DNA of 10,542 nucleotides from JAEUIZ01 sp046155605 (GTDB lineage Bacteria; Planctomycetota; Phycisphaerae; Phycisphaerales; UBA1924). The stretch covers positions 1 to 10,542 of the forward strand of contig JBJXFQ010000080.1 in the NCBI GenBank assembly GCA_046155605.1, read 5' to 3'. Both the position numbers and the translations under genes were made by a program. The notes under the pieces were generated by a model. It made no database searches and was not told where the DNA came from. It saw nothing but the letters and a program-made list of their open reading frames with translations. Below, in pieces: positions 1 to 6,165 of the stretch (positions are counted from its first letter, which is position 1; every line of letters starts with the position of its first letter).

Positions 1-2613
1 ACCATCATCAACGCCTCCGCCATCGACCTCGCCGCGTCCACCGTCGGCGGCAACCTCAACGCCGTCGCCTCCACCGGCAACCTCTCCGACTCCGCCACCA
101 TCTCCGTCGGCGCCAACGCCACGTTCAACACCGGCGGCGCCAACGACGACATCACCCTCAACCAACTCGCCGTCACCGGCACCATCGCCGCCAACACGAC
201 GGGTGCGACCGGGAATGCCACGATCGTCAACGCTACGGACGTAACACTCGCCACCGGCACCGTCGGCGGCAACCTCAACGTCACAGCAACCACCGGCGAC
301 ATCACCGACAGCGGCATCGTGATCGTCAACGGCAACGCCACCTTCACCGCGAGCAACACCAACGACGACATCTCGCTCGACCAACTCGTGGTGACGGGCA
401 CGATCGCGGCAAACACGAATGGCGCGACCGGCGATGTCACGCTCACCAACGCGAGCGACGTGAACCTCGCCGCCAGCAGCATCGGCGGCGGCTTCGCCGT
501 CATCGCCACGACCGGCGACATCACCGATTCCGGCGCGATCACGATCGGCGGAGACGCCATCTTCACGACGAACGCCGCTGACGCTGACATCAACCTGAAC
601 CTGCTCGATGCAGCAGGCAGCGTCGCAGTCAACACCAACGGGGCGCTCGGCGACGCCACGATCGTCAACGTCTCATCGCTAGACCTTGGGGCCTCGACCA
701 TCGGCGGCGACCTGGCCGCCACGGCGACAACGGGCAACATCACGGACTCGGGCGTGGTCACCGTCGGCGGCAACGCGGCCTTCACCGCCAGCAACGCCAA
801 CGACGACATCACCGTCAACCAACTCGCTGCCACCGGCACCGTCGCCGCCAACACGACGGGTGCGACCGGGAATGCCACGATCGTCAACGCCACCGCCCTG
901 GACCTCGCGGCCAGCAGCGTCGGCGGCAACCTTACCGCCACCGCGACCACCGGCAACATCACCGACTCCGGAGCGGTCGCCGTGGGAGGCGACGCGACCT
1001 TCACGACGGCAGCGGATGGCGCGGACATCTCGCTCGACCTGCTCGAGGTTGACGGCTCGATCGCCGTGAACACCGCCGGCCTCGGTGGCCACGCGATCAT
1101 CGTCAATGACGACGCCATCGACTTCGCCGCGTCGAACGTCGGCGGCAGCCTCACCGCCACCGCCACCGCGGGCAACATCACTGACTCCGGTACCGTCACC
1201 GTCGGTCAAACCGCACGCTTCACCACGAGCCAAGCCAACGCCGACATCGAACTCAACCAACTCGCGGCGACCAACGCCGTGGGCGTCTCGACCAACGGCA
1301 CCACGGGCCACGCCACGATCACCAACGCCAGTGCCGGCAGCCTGGTCGCCTCCACGGTCGGGGGCAACTTCACCTTCACGGCCGCTGCGGGCAACATCAC
1401 CAGCCTCGGGCTTGTCGATGTCGCCGGCAATGCCGTCTTCACCACCAACGCCTCGAACGCCACGATTTACCTGAGTCAACTCGACGTGGACGGCACGGTC
1501 TCCGTCAACACCACCGGGGCCTCAGGCAATGCCACGGTCATTGATGCCTCGACGCTGAACCTCGCTGCCTCGAGCATCGGCGGCAACTTCGTCGCCAGGG
1601 CCACCACAGGCAACGTGTTCGATTCGGGCACGGTCGCCGTCGGCGGCAGCGCGTCGTTCCGGGCCGTCAATGCCGACGACGACATCATCCTCGACCAACT
1701 CGCCGTCTCGGGGCCGATCTCGGTCATGACCACCGGCTCGGGCGGCATGGCGATCCTCCGCAACGCGACCGGCGTCGATCTCGCCGCCGGCTCGGTCGGC
1801 GGCAACCTCCGCGTCACCGCCACCACCGGCAACATCACCGATTCGGGCACGGTCACGATCCTCGGCAACGCCTTCTTCACGACCGAGGCCGCCAACGCGG
1901 ACATCACCCTCGACCAACTCAACGCGGCCCGCAACCTCAGCCTCACCACCAACGGTGCCACAGGCCACGCCACCATCATCAACAACCTCGGGATCAACTT
2001 CGCCGCGACCACCATCGGCGGCGACCTCTCCGCCACGGCTCGCGCGGGCGGCATCGTCGACCTCCAGACCGTGACCGTCGGCCGCAACGCCTCCTTCACG
2101 ACCCAGCAGGCCAACACCGACATTATCATGGATCAGGCCTCGATCACCGGCTCGGCCGCACTCAACACCCTCGGGGCGACCGGCGACGCGACCATCGTCA
2201 ACTCCCGTGCCCTACTCCTCGGCACCTCCAACGTCGGAGGGGCGCTCCTGGCCCGCGCCACCATCGGAGACATCATCGACGTGGGAACCGTCCGCGTCGT
2301 CGGCATCGCCCGATTCATCGCCTCGCAACTCAACCGCGTCATCAACGTCAACCAACTCGACGTCTCCGGCACCATTTCGCTCGCCACCTCCGGCGCGAAT
2401 GCTCATGCGGTCGTCGTCAACGCCCGCGCCGTGAATCTCGCCCTGTCCAACATCGGCGGCAACCTCTCGGTCTCCGCCACCACCGGCGGTATCAGCGACC
2501 TCGGCGCGGTCAACGTGGGCGGCAGCGCGACCTTCCGAATCTTCCAGGCCGGGCAGTCCTTCAACATCGATCAGGTCAACGCCGGCGGCTCCATCGTCTT
2601 CATTGGGCCCTGA
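1..2613 (+). CDS. Repeat-built surface/adhesin-like beta-solenoid protein, 5'-truncated by window edge
   Basis: The frame is open from the first base to the TGA at 2611-2613 (870 residues), so the true start lies upstream of the window. The visible chain is nothing but a 73-residue repeat with the pattern GNITDSGTVTVGGNA-FTT, then ANADITLDQL, then NTNGATG-ATIVNA, LDLAAS and IGGNLSATATTG. Short alternating strands, Gly/Asn turns and Thr/Val/Ile ladders are typical of right-handed beta-helix or filamentous-haemagglutinin-like stalks; similar repeats occur in very large bacterial adhesins. There is no Cys, Lys or Trp in the visible part, only one Tyr, and Pro only at two late positions. The C-terminus stops in mid-repeat (GGSIVFIGP), with no autotransporter barrel, LPXTG or PEP-CTERM tail. 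A surface or extracellular structural role is inference; the N-terminal export signal is outside the window. ATG-type codons within the repeat, such as near 319, are internal and not real starts. Confidence 0.85.
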   Translation, partial: TIINASAIDLAASTVGGNLNAVASTGNLSDSATISVGANATFNTGGANDDITLNQLAVTGTIAANTTGATGNATIVNATDVTLATGTVGGNLNVTATTGDITDSGIVIVNGNATFTASNTNDDISLDQLVVTGTIAANTNGATGDVTLTNASDVNLAASSIGGGFAVIATTGDITDSGAITIGGDAIFTTNAADADINLNLLDAAGSVAVNTNGALGDATIVNVSSLDLGASTIGGDLAATATTGNITDSGVVTVGGNAAFTASNANDDITVNQLAATGTVAANTTGATGNATIVNATALDLAASSVGGNLTATATTGNITDSGAVAVGGDATFTTAADGADISLDLLEVDGSIAVNTAGLGGHAIIVNDDAIDFAASNVGGSLTATATAGNITDSGTVTVGQTARFTTSQANADIELNQLAATNAVGVSTNGTTGHATITNASAGSLVASTVGGNFTFTAAAGNITSLGLVDVAGNAVFTTNASNATIYLSQLDVDGTVSVNTTGASGNATVIDASTLNLAASSIGGNFVARATTGNVFDSGTVAVGGSASFRAVNADDDIILDQLAVSGPISVMTTGSGGMAILRNATGVDLAAGSVGGNLRVTATTGNITDSGTVTILGNAFFTTEAANADITLDQLNAARNLSLTTNGATGHATIINNLGINFAATTIGGDLSATARAGGIVDLQTVTVGRNASFTTQQANTDIIMDQASITGSAALNTLGATGDATIVNSRALLLGTSNVGGALLARATIGDIIDVGTVRVVGIARFIASQLNRVINVNQLDVSGTISLATSGANAHAVVVNARAVNLALSNIGGNLSVSATTGGISDLGAVNVGGSATFRIFQAGQSFNIDQVNAGGSIVFIGP
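1..2613 (+). repeat. In-frame tandem repeat, 219-bp unit (73 aa), no indels
   Basis: Taking the codon before the I-T-D-S-G motif as the anchor, units begin at 79, 298, 517, 736, 955, 1174, 1393, 1612, 1831, 2050, 2269 and 2488. Every step is exactly 219 bp. This gives eleven full units, a 26-codon tail of an earlier unit at the left edge, and a last unit cut at 41 codons by the stop. The units have diverged in sequence but never in length. The last three units (from 2050) depart most from the consensus, for example IVDLQTVTV, IIDVGTVRV and ISDLGAVNV in place of ITDSGTVTV. Confidence 0.95.
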
Positions 2614-2669
2614 TCGATTCTCGGCGTGCCATGACGCGATCGCGGTGAATCCATCTGATTGACTTCCAA

Positions 2670-2694
2670 GGGGCTCGGCATCTCGCCGGGCCCC
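2670..2694. terminator. Terminator-like hairpin between convergent genes
   Basis: A 9-bp stem (GGGGCTCGG with CCGGGCCCC, one G-T wobble) encloses a 7-nt loop, CATCTCG. It lies 57 nt past the stop of the repeat protein and about 34 nt past the stop of the minus-strand prepilin gene. On the plus strand it is followed by GTTCTCATT, only moderately T-rich, so efficiency is uncertain. The position between two convergent 3' ends supports a shared, bidirectional terminator. Confidence 0.6.
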
Positions 2695-2727
2695 GTTCTC
2701 ATTGCGCTGTCACGCTCGATCGCGGGC

Positions 2728-3510
2728 TCAAGGCCTGTACGGCGTCGGCAGAAACGTGTAGTGTGCCGTGGTGTTCTCCACCACGCACCACTCGTTCGGA
2801 ATCGGCAGTGTCAGTCGAACGTGCATGTCCGCAAACAGCAGGTTCGCCTGCGTCTGGTTCGGGTGATACCACCGGAGCCCGCGGTCGCTGTCCTGCTGAT
2901 ACGCATAGATCGGCGCCGATCCCAGCACCCACGTCTTCGTCGGGTCCGCGATCGGCGGCATTCGTCCGCCCTGCTCGGGGATCAGCGTCCGATGCCCGTC
3001 GCCGTCGAGGTCGTGATCGTTGATGACATAACTCGTCCCATACGCGTCGTACCACGTCTCGAGCCGCTCGAATCCCGCGATCCCCAGATACGTCTCGTCG
3101 GCCCCGGCGTCGCACGGCGAGCGATACGCCGCAAGATCGACACGCCCGGGTGCCTCATCCGGCGGCCCATCCGGAAGGTCCAGGTATCCGTTCAGCGGCC
3201 GCCCGCGTGCGCCCACCTGATCGATCCCCCACATCGGCAATCGCCCCTTCGTCCCGCCAAAGAGCGGTCCGGGCACGCGCGGCCCGCCTCCTCGGGTTCC
3301 CGCCATCGGGTTCAATGCCTGCGGAAGCGTCTGGTCAAAGTCGTTCATGTACAGCGACAGCCCATGCCCAAGGCCCAGCAGCCGACTCCCGCAGAGCGTC
3401 GCCCGCGCCACTCCCCGCACCCCGGCCAGGCCCGGCGCGACCAGCGCGATCAAGACCGCGATCGTCACGAGGACGACCAGCAGTTCGAGGAGCGTAAAGG
3501 CGCGTCGCAT
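2728..3510 (-). CDS. Type IV prepilin-like protein (N-terminal methylation motif; type II secretion/pseudopilin-like)
   Basis: A 260-residue protein whose N-terminus MRRAFTLLELLVVLVT is a class III prepilin leader: two Arg, Ala at -1, Phe at +1, Glu at +5, then one hydrophobic helix to about residue 28. A prepilin peptidase would cut between Ala4 and Phe5. The body is a globular periplasmic or surface domain with the tyrosine-rich phrases YMNDFDQTLPQ and SYVINDHDLDGDG. Near residues 228-235 comes LLFADMHV, which resembles the C-terminal H-X9-DG motif of the large planctomycete prepilin-like family (usually LFADGHV); here the Gly is Met. Only three Cys are seen. It reads away from the kinase gene, sharing a 63-bp intergenic region with it. 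ATG at 3510 is chosen because the leader starts exactly there; no Shine-Dalgarno is visible, and a promoter-like box ends 7 nt upstream. Such proteins are numerous in Planctomycetota and their individual roles are mostly unknown. Confidence 0.85.
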   Translation of the reverse strand: MRRAFTLLELLVVLVTIAVLIALVAPGLAGVRGVARATLCGSRLLGLGHGLSLYMNDFDQTLPQALNPMAGTRGGGPRVPGPLFGGTKGRLPMWGIDQVGARGRPLNGYLDLPDGPPDEAPGRVDLAAYRSPCDAGADETYLGIAGFERLETWYDAYGTSYVINDHDLDGDGHRTLIPEQGGRMPPIADPTKTWVLGSAPIYAYQQDSDRGLRWYHPNQTQANLLFADMHVRLTLPIPNEWCVVENTTAHYTFLPTPYRP

Positions 3511-3517
3511 TGCCGAT

Positions 3518-3525
3518 AGGGTACC
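3518..3525 (-). promoter_or_regulatory. Putative -10 box (GGTACCCT) for the prepilin gene
   Basis: Read on the minus strand, GGTACCCT ends 7 nt before the ATG at 3510. A start site at the usual distance from a -10 box would fall at or next to the ATG, giving a leaderless or nearly leaderless transcript, consistent with the lack of a ribosome binding site. No convincing -35 is seen. The support comes from four similar boxes at the other gene starts in the window. Confidence 0.35.
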
Positions 3526-3539
3526 ACCCTTGGCGGTCT

Positions 3540-3547
3540 GGTAACAT
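3540..3547 (+). promoter_or_regulatory. Putative -10 box (GGTAACAT) for the kinase gene
   Basis: GGTAACAT lies 26 nt before the kinase ATG at 3574 in the 63-bp divergent intergenic region. It matches the (G/C)GTANNNT pattern found before the other independent genes. No good -35 hexamer is seen at 16-18 bp spacing. The opposing box for the prepilin gene lies 14 bp away, so the two promoters would overlap and might interfere with each other. Confidence 0.35.
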
Positions 3548-3573
3548 GGTGCCCAGCCCGATCCATCGAGCCC

Positions 3574-5292
3574 ATGACCCCCGAGCAGTTCCAGCGAGTT
3601 CAGAAGATCCTTCCCAAGGCCCGCGCCCTCGACGATGCCGCTCGCGCCGGCTTCCTCGATCAGCAGTGCCCCGACGATGCCGAGATTCGCGCCGAGATCG
3701 AATCCCTGCTGAAATCCGAGCCACCGGCATCCAAGTTCCTCGACGAGCCCGCGCTCGGGTCAGCATTTTCGCTCCAGCCGACGGTCGTCTTCGCCACCCC
3801 CGCGCCCGAGGCCATCCCCGAAGCCATCGGGCCGTATCACATCCTCAGCGTGCTGGGCGAGGGCGGTTTCGGCGTCGTCTTCCTTGCGGAGCGCCGCAAG
3901 CCGTTCATCCAGAAGGTGGCCATCAAGGTGCTCCGCCGCGGGCTCGAAGGCGGGGCCGTCGCACGTTTCGAGCACGAGCGCCAGGCTCTCGCCGTGCTCG
4001 ATCATCCCAACGTCGCGAAGGTCTTTGACGCCGGTACCACCGAGCACGGCCGGCCGTTCTTCGTCATGGAATACGTCCACGGCGAGCCGCTCAATGCGTA
4101 TTGCGATCGCCAGCAACTCTCGCTCCGCGATCGCCTCGAACTGTTCATCCCCGTCTGCGAGGCCATCCAGCACGCCCACAGCAAGGGCATCATCCACCGC
4201 GACCTTAAATCATCCAACATCCTCGTCGCCAGCCGCGACAACCGGACGGTACCAAAGGTCATCGACTTCGGCGTCGCCAAGGCCGTCAATCAGGCCATCA
4301 CCGGGTTGCCCAACCTGACCGAGGCCGGGCAGTTTGTTGGCACCCCCGAGTACATGAGCCCCGAGCAGGCCGCCATGGGCCAGGTCGATATCGACACGCG
4401 CAGCGATGTCTATGGCCTGGGCGTCGTGCTCTACGAACTCATGTGCGGGCTGCTCCCGTTCGATTCCGAACGCCTCCGCCTTCGCGGCTATCTCGAAGCC
4501 TGTCGCATCATCCGCGAGGAACAGCCGCCCAAACCCAGCGAGCGGTTCGCCAAGGCGGACTATCGGCGCGGCGAGATCGCCGACCACCGCCGCACCACAC
4601 AGGACGATCTCGAACGCGAGTTGCGCCGCGAACTCGATTGGGTGCCGCTCAAGGCCATGCGCAAGGATCGCGTTGAGCGGTACGCCACGGCCAAGCAACT
4701 CGGCGACGATCTCCGCCGCTATCTCGACGGCAAGCCGCTCGAAGCCGGGCCAGAGTCCCGCCTCTACCGCGCCCGCAAGGCGCTCGACCAACATCGCCTC
4801 GTTGCAGCGGGCGTCGCCATCGCCATCGGCTTCCTCCTCATGCCCACGGCTGCGGTCGTCGCCGAGGCCGTCAAACGCCCTGCCGATGGGGCCGACCTCA
4901 CGGCGTCGCCTCTCGCCTCCCTCCTCTTCTTCATCCCCATCACGCTCATCGCCATCGGCGTCTTCCTCGTGGTTACCGAGCGCATCGCTCGCATCGCCGG
5001 CCCAGCCCACAAGAAAGTCGCCGTCGCCGGCGTGATCTGGGCCAGCGTCGCGCTCCTCATGCTCCTGAGCGCCGTTGCAGGCCGCGCCGCCAGACCTCCC
5101 ACCTCCGTCGAGTCCGCCGTCCTCAGCGGCATCTGCCTCGTTGTCCACTCCGGCGTGATCCGCCGGGTGTTCGTCGTCCCCTGGATTCGTGCCATCGTCG
5201 CCTATGGGGCCAGCATCGCCCTGACCGTCATGCTCACGATCCTCGCCCTCGTCATGGCCTTCGCGCCCATCGGTTTCATGCGACAGACCTAG
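3574..5292 (+). CDS. Membrane-anchored Ser/Thr protein kinase (Hanks type, planctomycete style)
   Basis: A 572-residue kinase. Residues 1-65 form the helical cap typical of planctomycete kinases (MTPEQFQRVQ...LLKSEPPASKFLD). The catalytic domain runs from about 87 to 395: glycine loop GEGGFG 95-100, VAIK with Lys118, probable helix-C Glu135, catalytic HRDLKSSN 208-215 (Asp210, Lys212, Asn215), DFG 231-233, activation segment GTPEYMSPEQ 256-265, and DTRSDVYGLG around Asp278. All key residues are present, so it should be active. The segment RELDWVPLKAMRKDRVERY (352-370) is a family signature of the C-lobe. After residue 408 come about five hydrophobic segments (about 409-430, 446-467, 482-505, a weaker one at 513-535, and 540-564) in place of the TPR, WD40 or single-helix/sensor tails usual in this family. 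ATG 3574 starts the cap exactly; no clear Shine-Dalgarno. Its substrate is unknown, and no sigma factor or phosphatase gene lies next to it. Confidence 0.93.
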   Translation: MTPEQFQRVQKILPKARALDDAARAGFLDQQCPDDAEIRAEIESLLKSEPPASKFLDEPALGSAFSLQPTVVFATPAPEAIPEAIGPYHILSVLGEGGFGVVFLAERRKPFIQKVAIKVLRRGLEGGAVARFEHERQALAVLDHPNVAKVFDAGTTEHGRPFFVMEYVHGEPLNAYCDRQQLSLRDRLELFIPVCEAIQHAHSKGIIHRDLKSSNILVASRDNRTVPKVIDFGVAKAVNQAITGLPNLTEAGQFVGTPEYMSPEQAAMGQVDIDTRSDVYGLGVVLYELMCGLLPFDSERLRLRGYLEACRIIREEQPPKPSERFAKADYRRGEIADHRRTTQDDLERELRRELDWVPLKAMRKDRVERYATAKQLGDDLRRYLDGKPLEAGPESRLYRARKALDQHRLVAAGVAIAIGFLLMPTAAVVAEAVKRPADGADLTASPLASLLFFIPITLIAIGVFLVVTERIARIAGPAHKKVAVAGVIWASVALLMLLSAVAGRAARPPTSVESAVLSGICLVVHSGVIRRVFVVPWIRAIVAYGASIALTVMLTILALVMAFAPIGFMRQT

Positions 5293-5388
5293 CCCGAGCA
5301 GAGCACCTCGCTTCCCTCCCGATAACTCCGCCATCGGCCGACCGTGCGGCCTCGGCCCGTGCTCGGCCCTCGCAATCTGGCTCGGGGG

Positions 5389-5417
5389 TTGCCTCCCAGC
5401 GATTTGCGGCGTAACTT
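5389..5417 (+). promoter_or_regulatory. Putative promoter for the NMP kinase gene (TTGCCT-N17-TAACTT)
   Basis: TTGCCT at 5389-5394 and TAACTT at 5412-5417 are separated by 17 bp, the ideal sigma-70 spacing. The second box is preceded by CG, giving CGTAACTT, the same pattern as at the other starts. It ends 40 nt before the ATG at 5458, leaving room for a leader with the GGGAG ribosome binding site. The 165-bp gap from the kinase gene is otherwise unremarkable. Confidence 0.45.
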
Positions 5418-5457
5418 GCTCCTCTAGCGGGGGCCGATTCGCCCCGGGAGACGGCTC

Positions 5458-6087
5458 ATGTCACAGCGTTACCAGACCATCCTCCTCTTCGGCGCACCCG
5501 GCGCGGGCAAGGGAACCCAGGGCAAGATCCTCGGCTCCGTCCCGGGCTTCTTCCACCTCTCCTGCGGCGAGGTCTTTCGAACCCTCGACCTCCACTCCGA
5601 ACTCGGTCGGACCTTTTACGAATACTCCTCGCGCGGCGAACTCGTCCCCGACGATGTCACCGTCAAGATGTGGCAGCAGAACATGCACGCCCAGACCGTG
5701 CTCTCACGCTTCAAGCCGCACGCCGATCTCCTCGTCCTCGACGGCATCCCGCGCAACGCCAACCAGGCGCGACTCCTCGACAAGCACCTCGCCGTGCTGT
5801 CGGTGGTCCATCTCGTCTGCGGCGACAAGGAGGAGATGATCAAGCGCCTCCGCCGCCGCGCGCTGAAAGAGAACCGCGCCGACGATGCACGCGAAGAGGT
5901 GATCCGTCGCCGCTGGGATGTCTACGAGGAAGAGACCTTCCCCGTCCTCGCGCACTATCCGTCGTCGATCATCCGCGAGGTCGATGCCATCGGCTCACCG
6001 GGCCGCGTCCTTCAGCACGTCCTCGAGGCCGTCGTGCCCGTACAGGAGTCGCACTTCAACAATCCCGTGACCGGCGAGCGCGAATAG
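5458..6087 (+). CDS. Adenylate kinase-family nucleoside monophosphate kinase (short lid)
   Basis: A 209-residue cytoplasmic phosphotransferase (NMP + ATP to NDP + ADP). The P-loop GAPGAGKGT is at 12-20, the NMP-binding strand FHLSCGEVFR at 32-41, LLVLDGIPRN at 91-100 with the AMP-contacting Gln103 following, and the lid/core arginines within 121-142, including R-ADDAREEVIRRR, which matches the R-x-DD...E...R-R pattern of adenylate and UMP/CMP kinases. The lid is the short form: the zinc-binding or long lid insertion of standard bacterial Adk is absent. The usual STGDMLR motif reads SCGEVFR, so AMP-contacting Thr is Cys and Asp is Glu. This suggests a paralogue or a family member of uncertain substrate rather than certainly the housekeeping adk. 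A Shine-Dalgarno-like GGGAG (5446-5450) lies 7 nt before the ATG and fixes the start. The C-terminal 20 residues form an extra polar tail. Confidence 0.88.
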   Translation: MSQRYQTILLFGAPGAGKGTQGKILGSVPGFFHLSCGEVFRTLDLHSELGRTFYEYSSRGELVPDDVTVKMWQQNMHAQTVLSRFKPHADLLVLDGIPRNANQARLLDKHLAVLSVVHLVCGDKEEMIKRLRRRALKENRADDAREEVIRRRWDVYEEETFPVLAHYPSSIIREVDAIGSPGRVLQHVLEAVVPVQESHFNNPVTGERE

Positions 6088-6103
6088 CCGCGCCTCGCGC
6101 GGC
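6087..6103 (+). terminator. Small GC hairpin at the end of the NMP kinase gene
   Basis: GCCGCG (6087-6092, overlapping the last base of the stop codon) pairs with CGCGGC (6098-6103) around loop CCTCG. It is a 6-bp all-GC stem followed by CGATTCGTCTCC, with no T run. It could help end transcription before the separate cstA promoter-like box at 6149, but it is short and could arise by chance in GC-rich DNA. Confidence 0.3.
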
Positions 6104-6148
6104 CGATTCGTCTCCAGCACGCCGATCGAAACGCTCCCGCTGATGCGC

Positions 6149-6156
6149 GGTACACT
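6149..6156 (+). promoter_or_regulatory. Putative -10 box (GGTACACT) for cstA
   Basis: GGTACACT ends 9 nt before the cstA ATG. TACACT shares four of six bases with the sigma-70 -10 consensus. A start site at normal distance would fall within a few bases of the ATG, predicting a leaderless or nearly leaderless mRNA; no Shine-Dalgarno is present. No clear -35 at 17 bp. The layout mirrors the prepilin gene start. Confidence 0.4.
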
Positions 6157-6165
6157 CCGCTCCGC

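Noticed and set aside
679..2387. Long open frames antisense to, or out of frame with, the repeat protein
   Set aside because: The 219-bp periodicity and high GC create repeated stop-free shadows; they are low-complexity (Gly/Asp/Arg/Val), and the sense frame explains the codon pattern.
79..2613. CRISPR-like regular spacing
   Set aside because: The period is 219 bp, the repeats are coding and diverged, and there are no short identical repeats with unique spacers.
2659..3519. 286-residue plus-strand open frame over the prepilin gene
   Set aside because: Arg/Pro-rich with no recognisable motif; it is the complement of a gene with a clear prepilin leader.
4210..5334. 374-residue minus-strand open frame over the kinase gene
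   Set aside because: Asp/Glu/Gly-rich shadow of the kinase coding strand; no domain, and the kinase motifs are intact.
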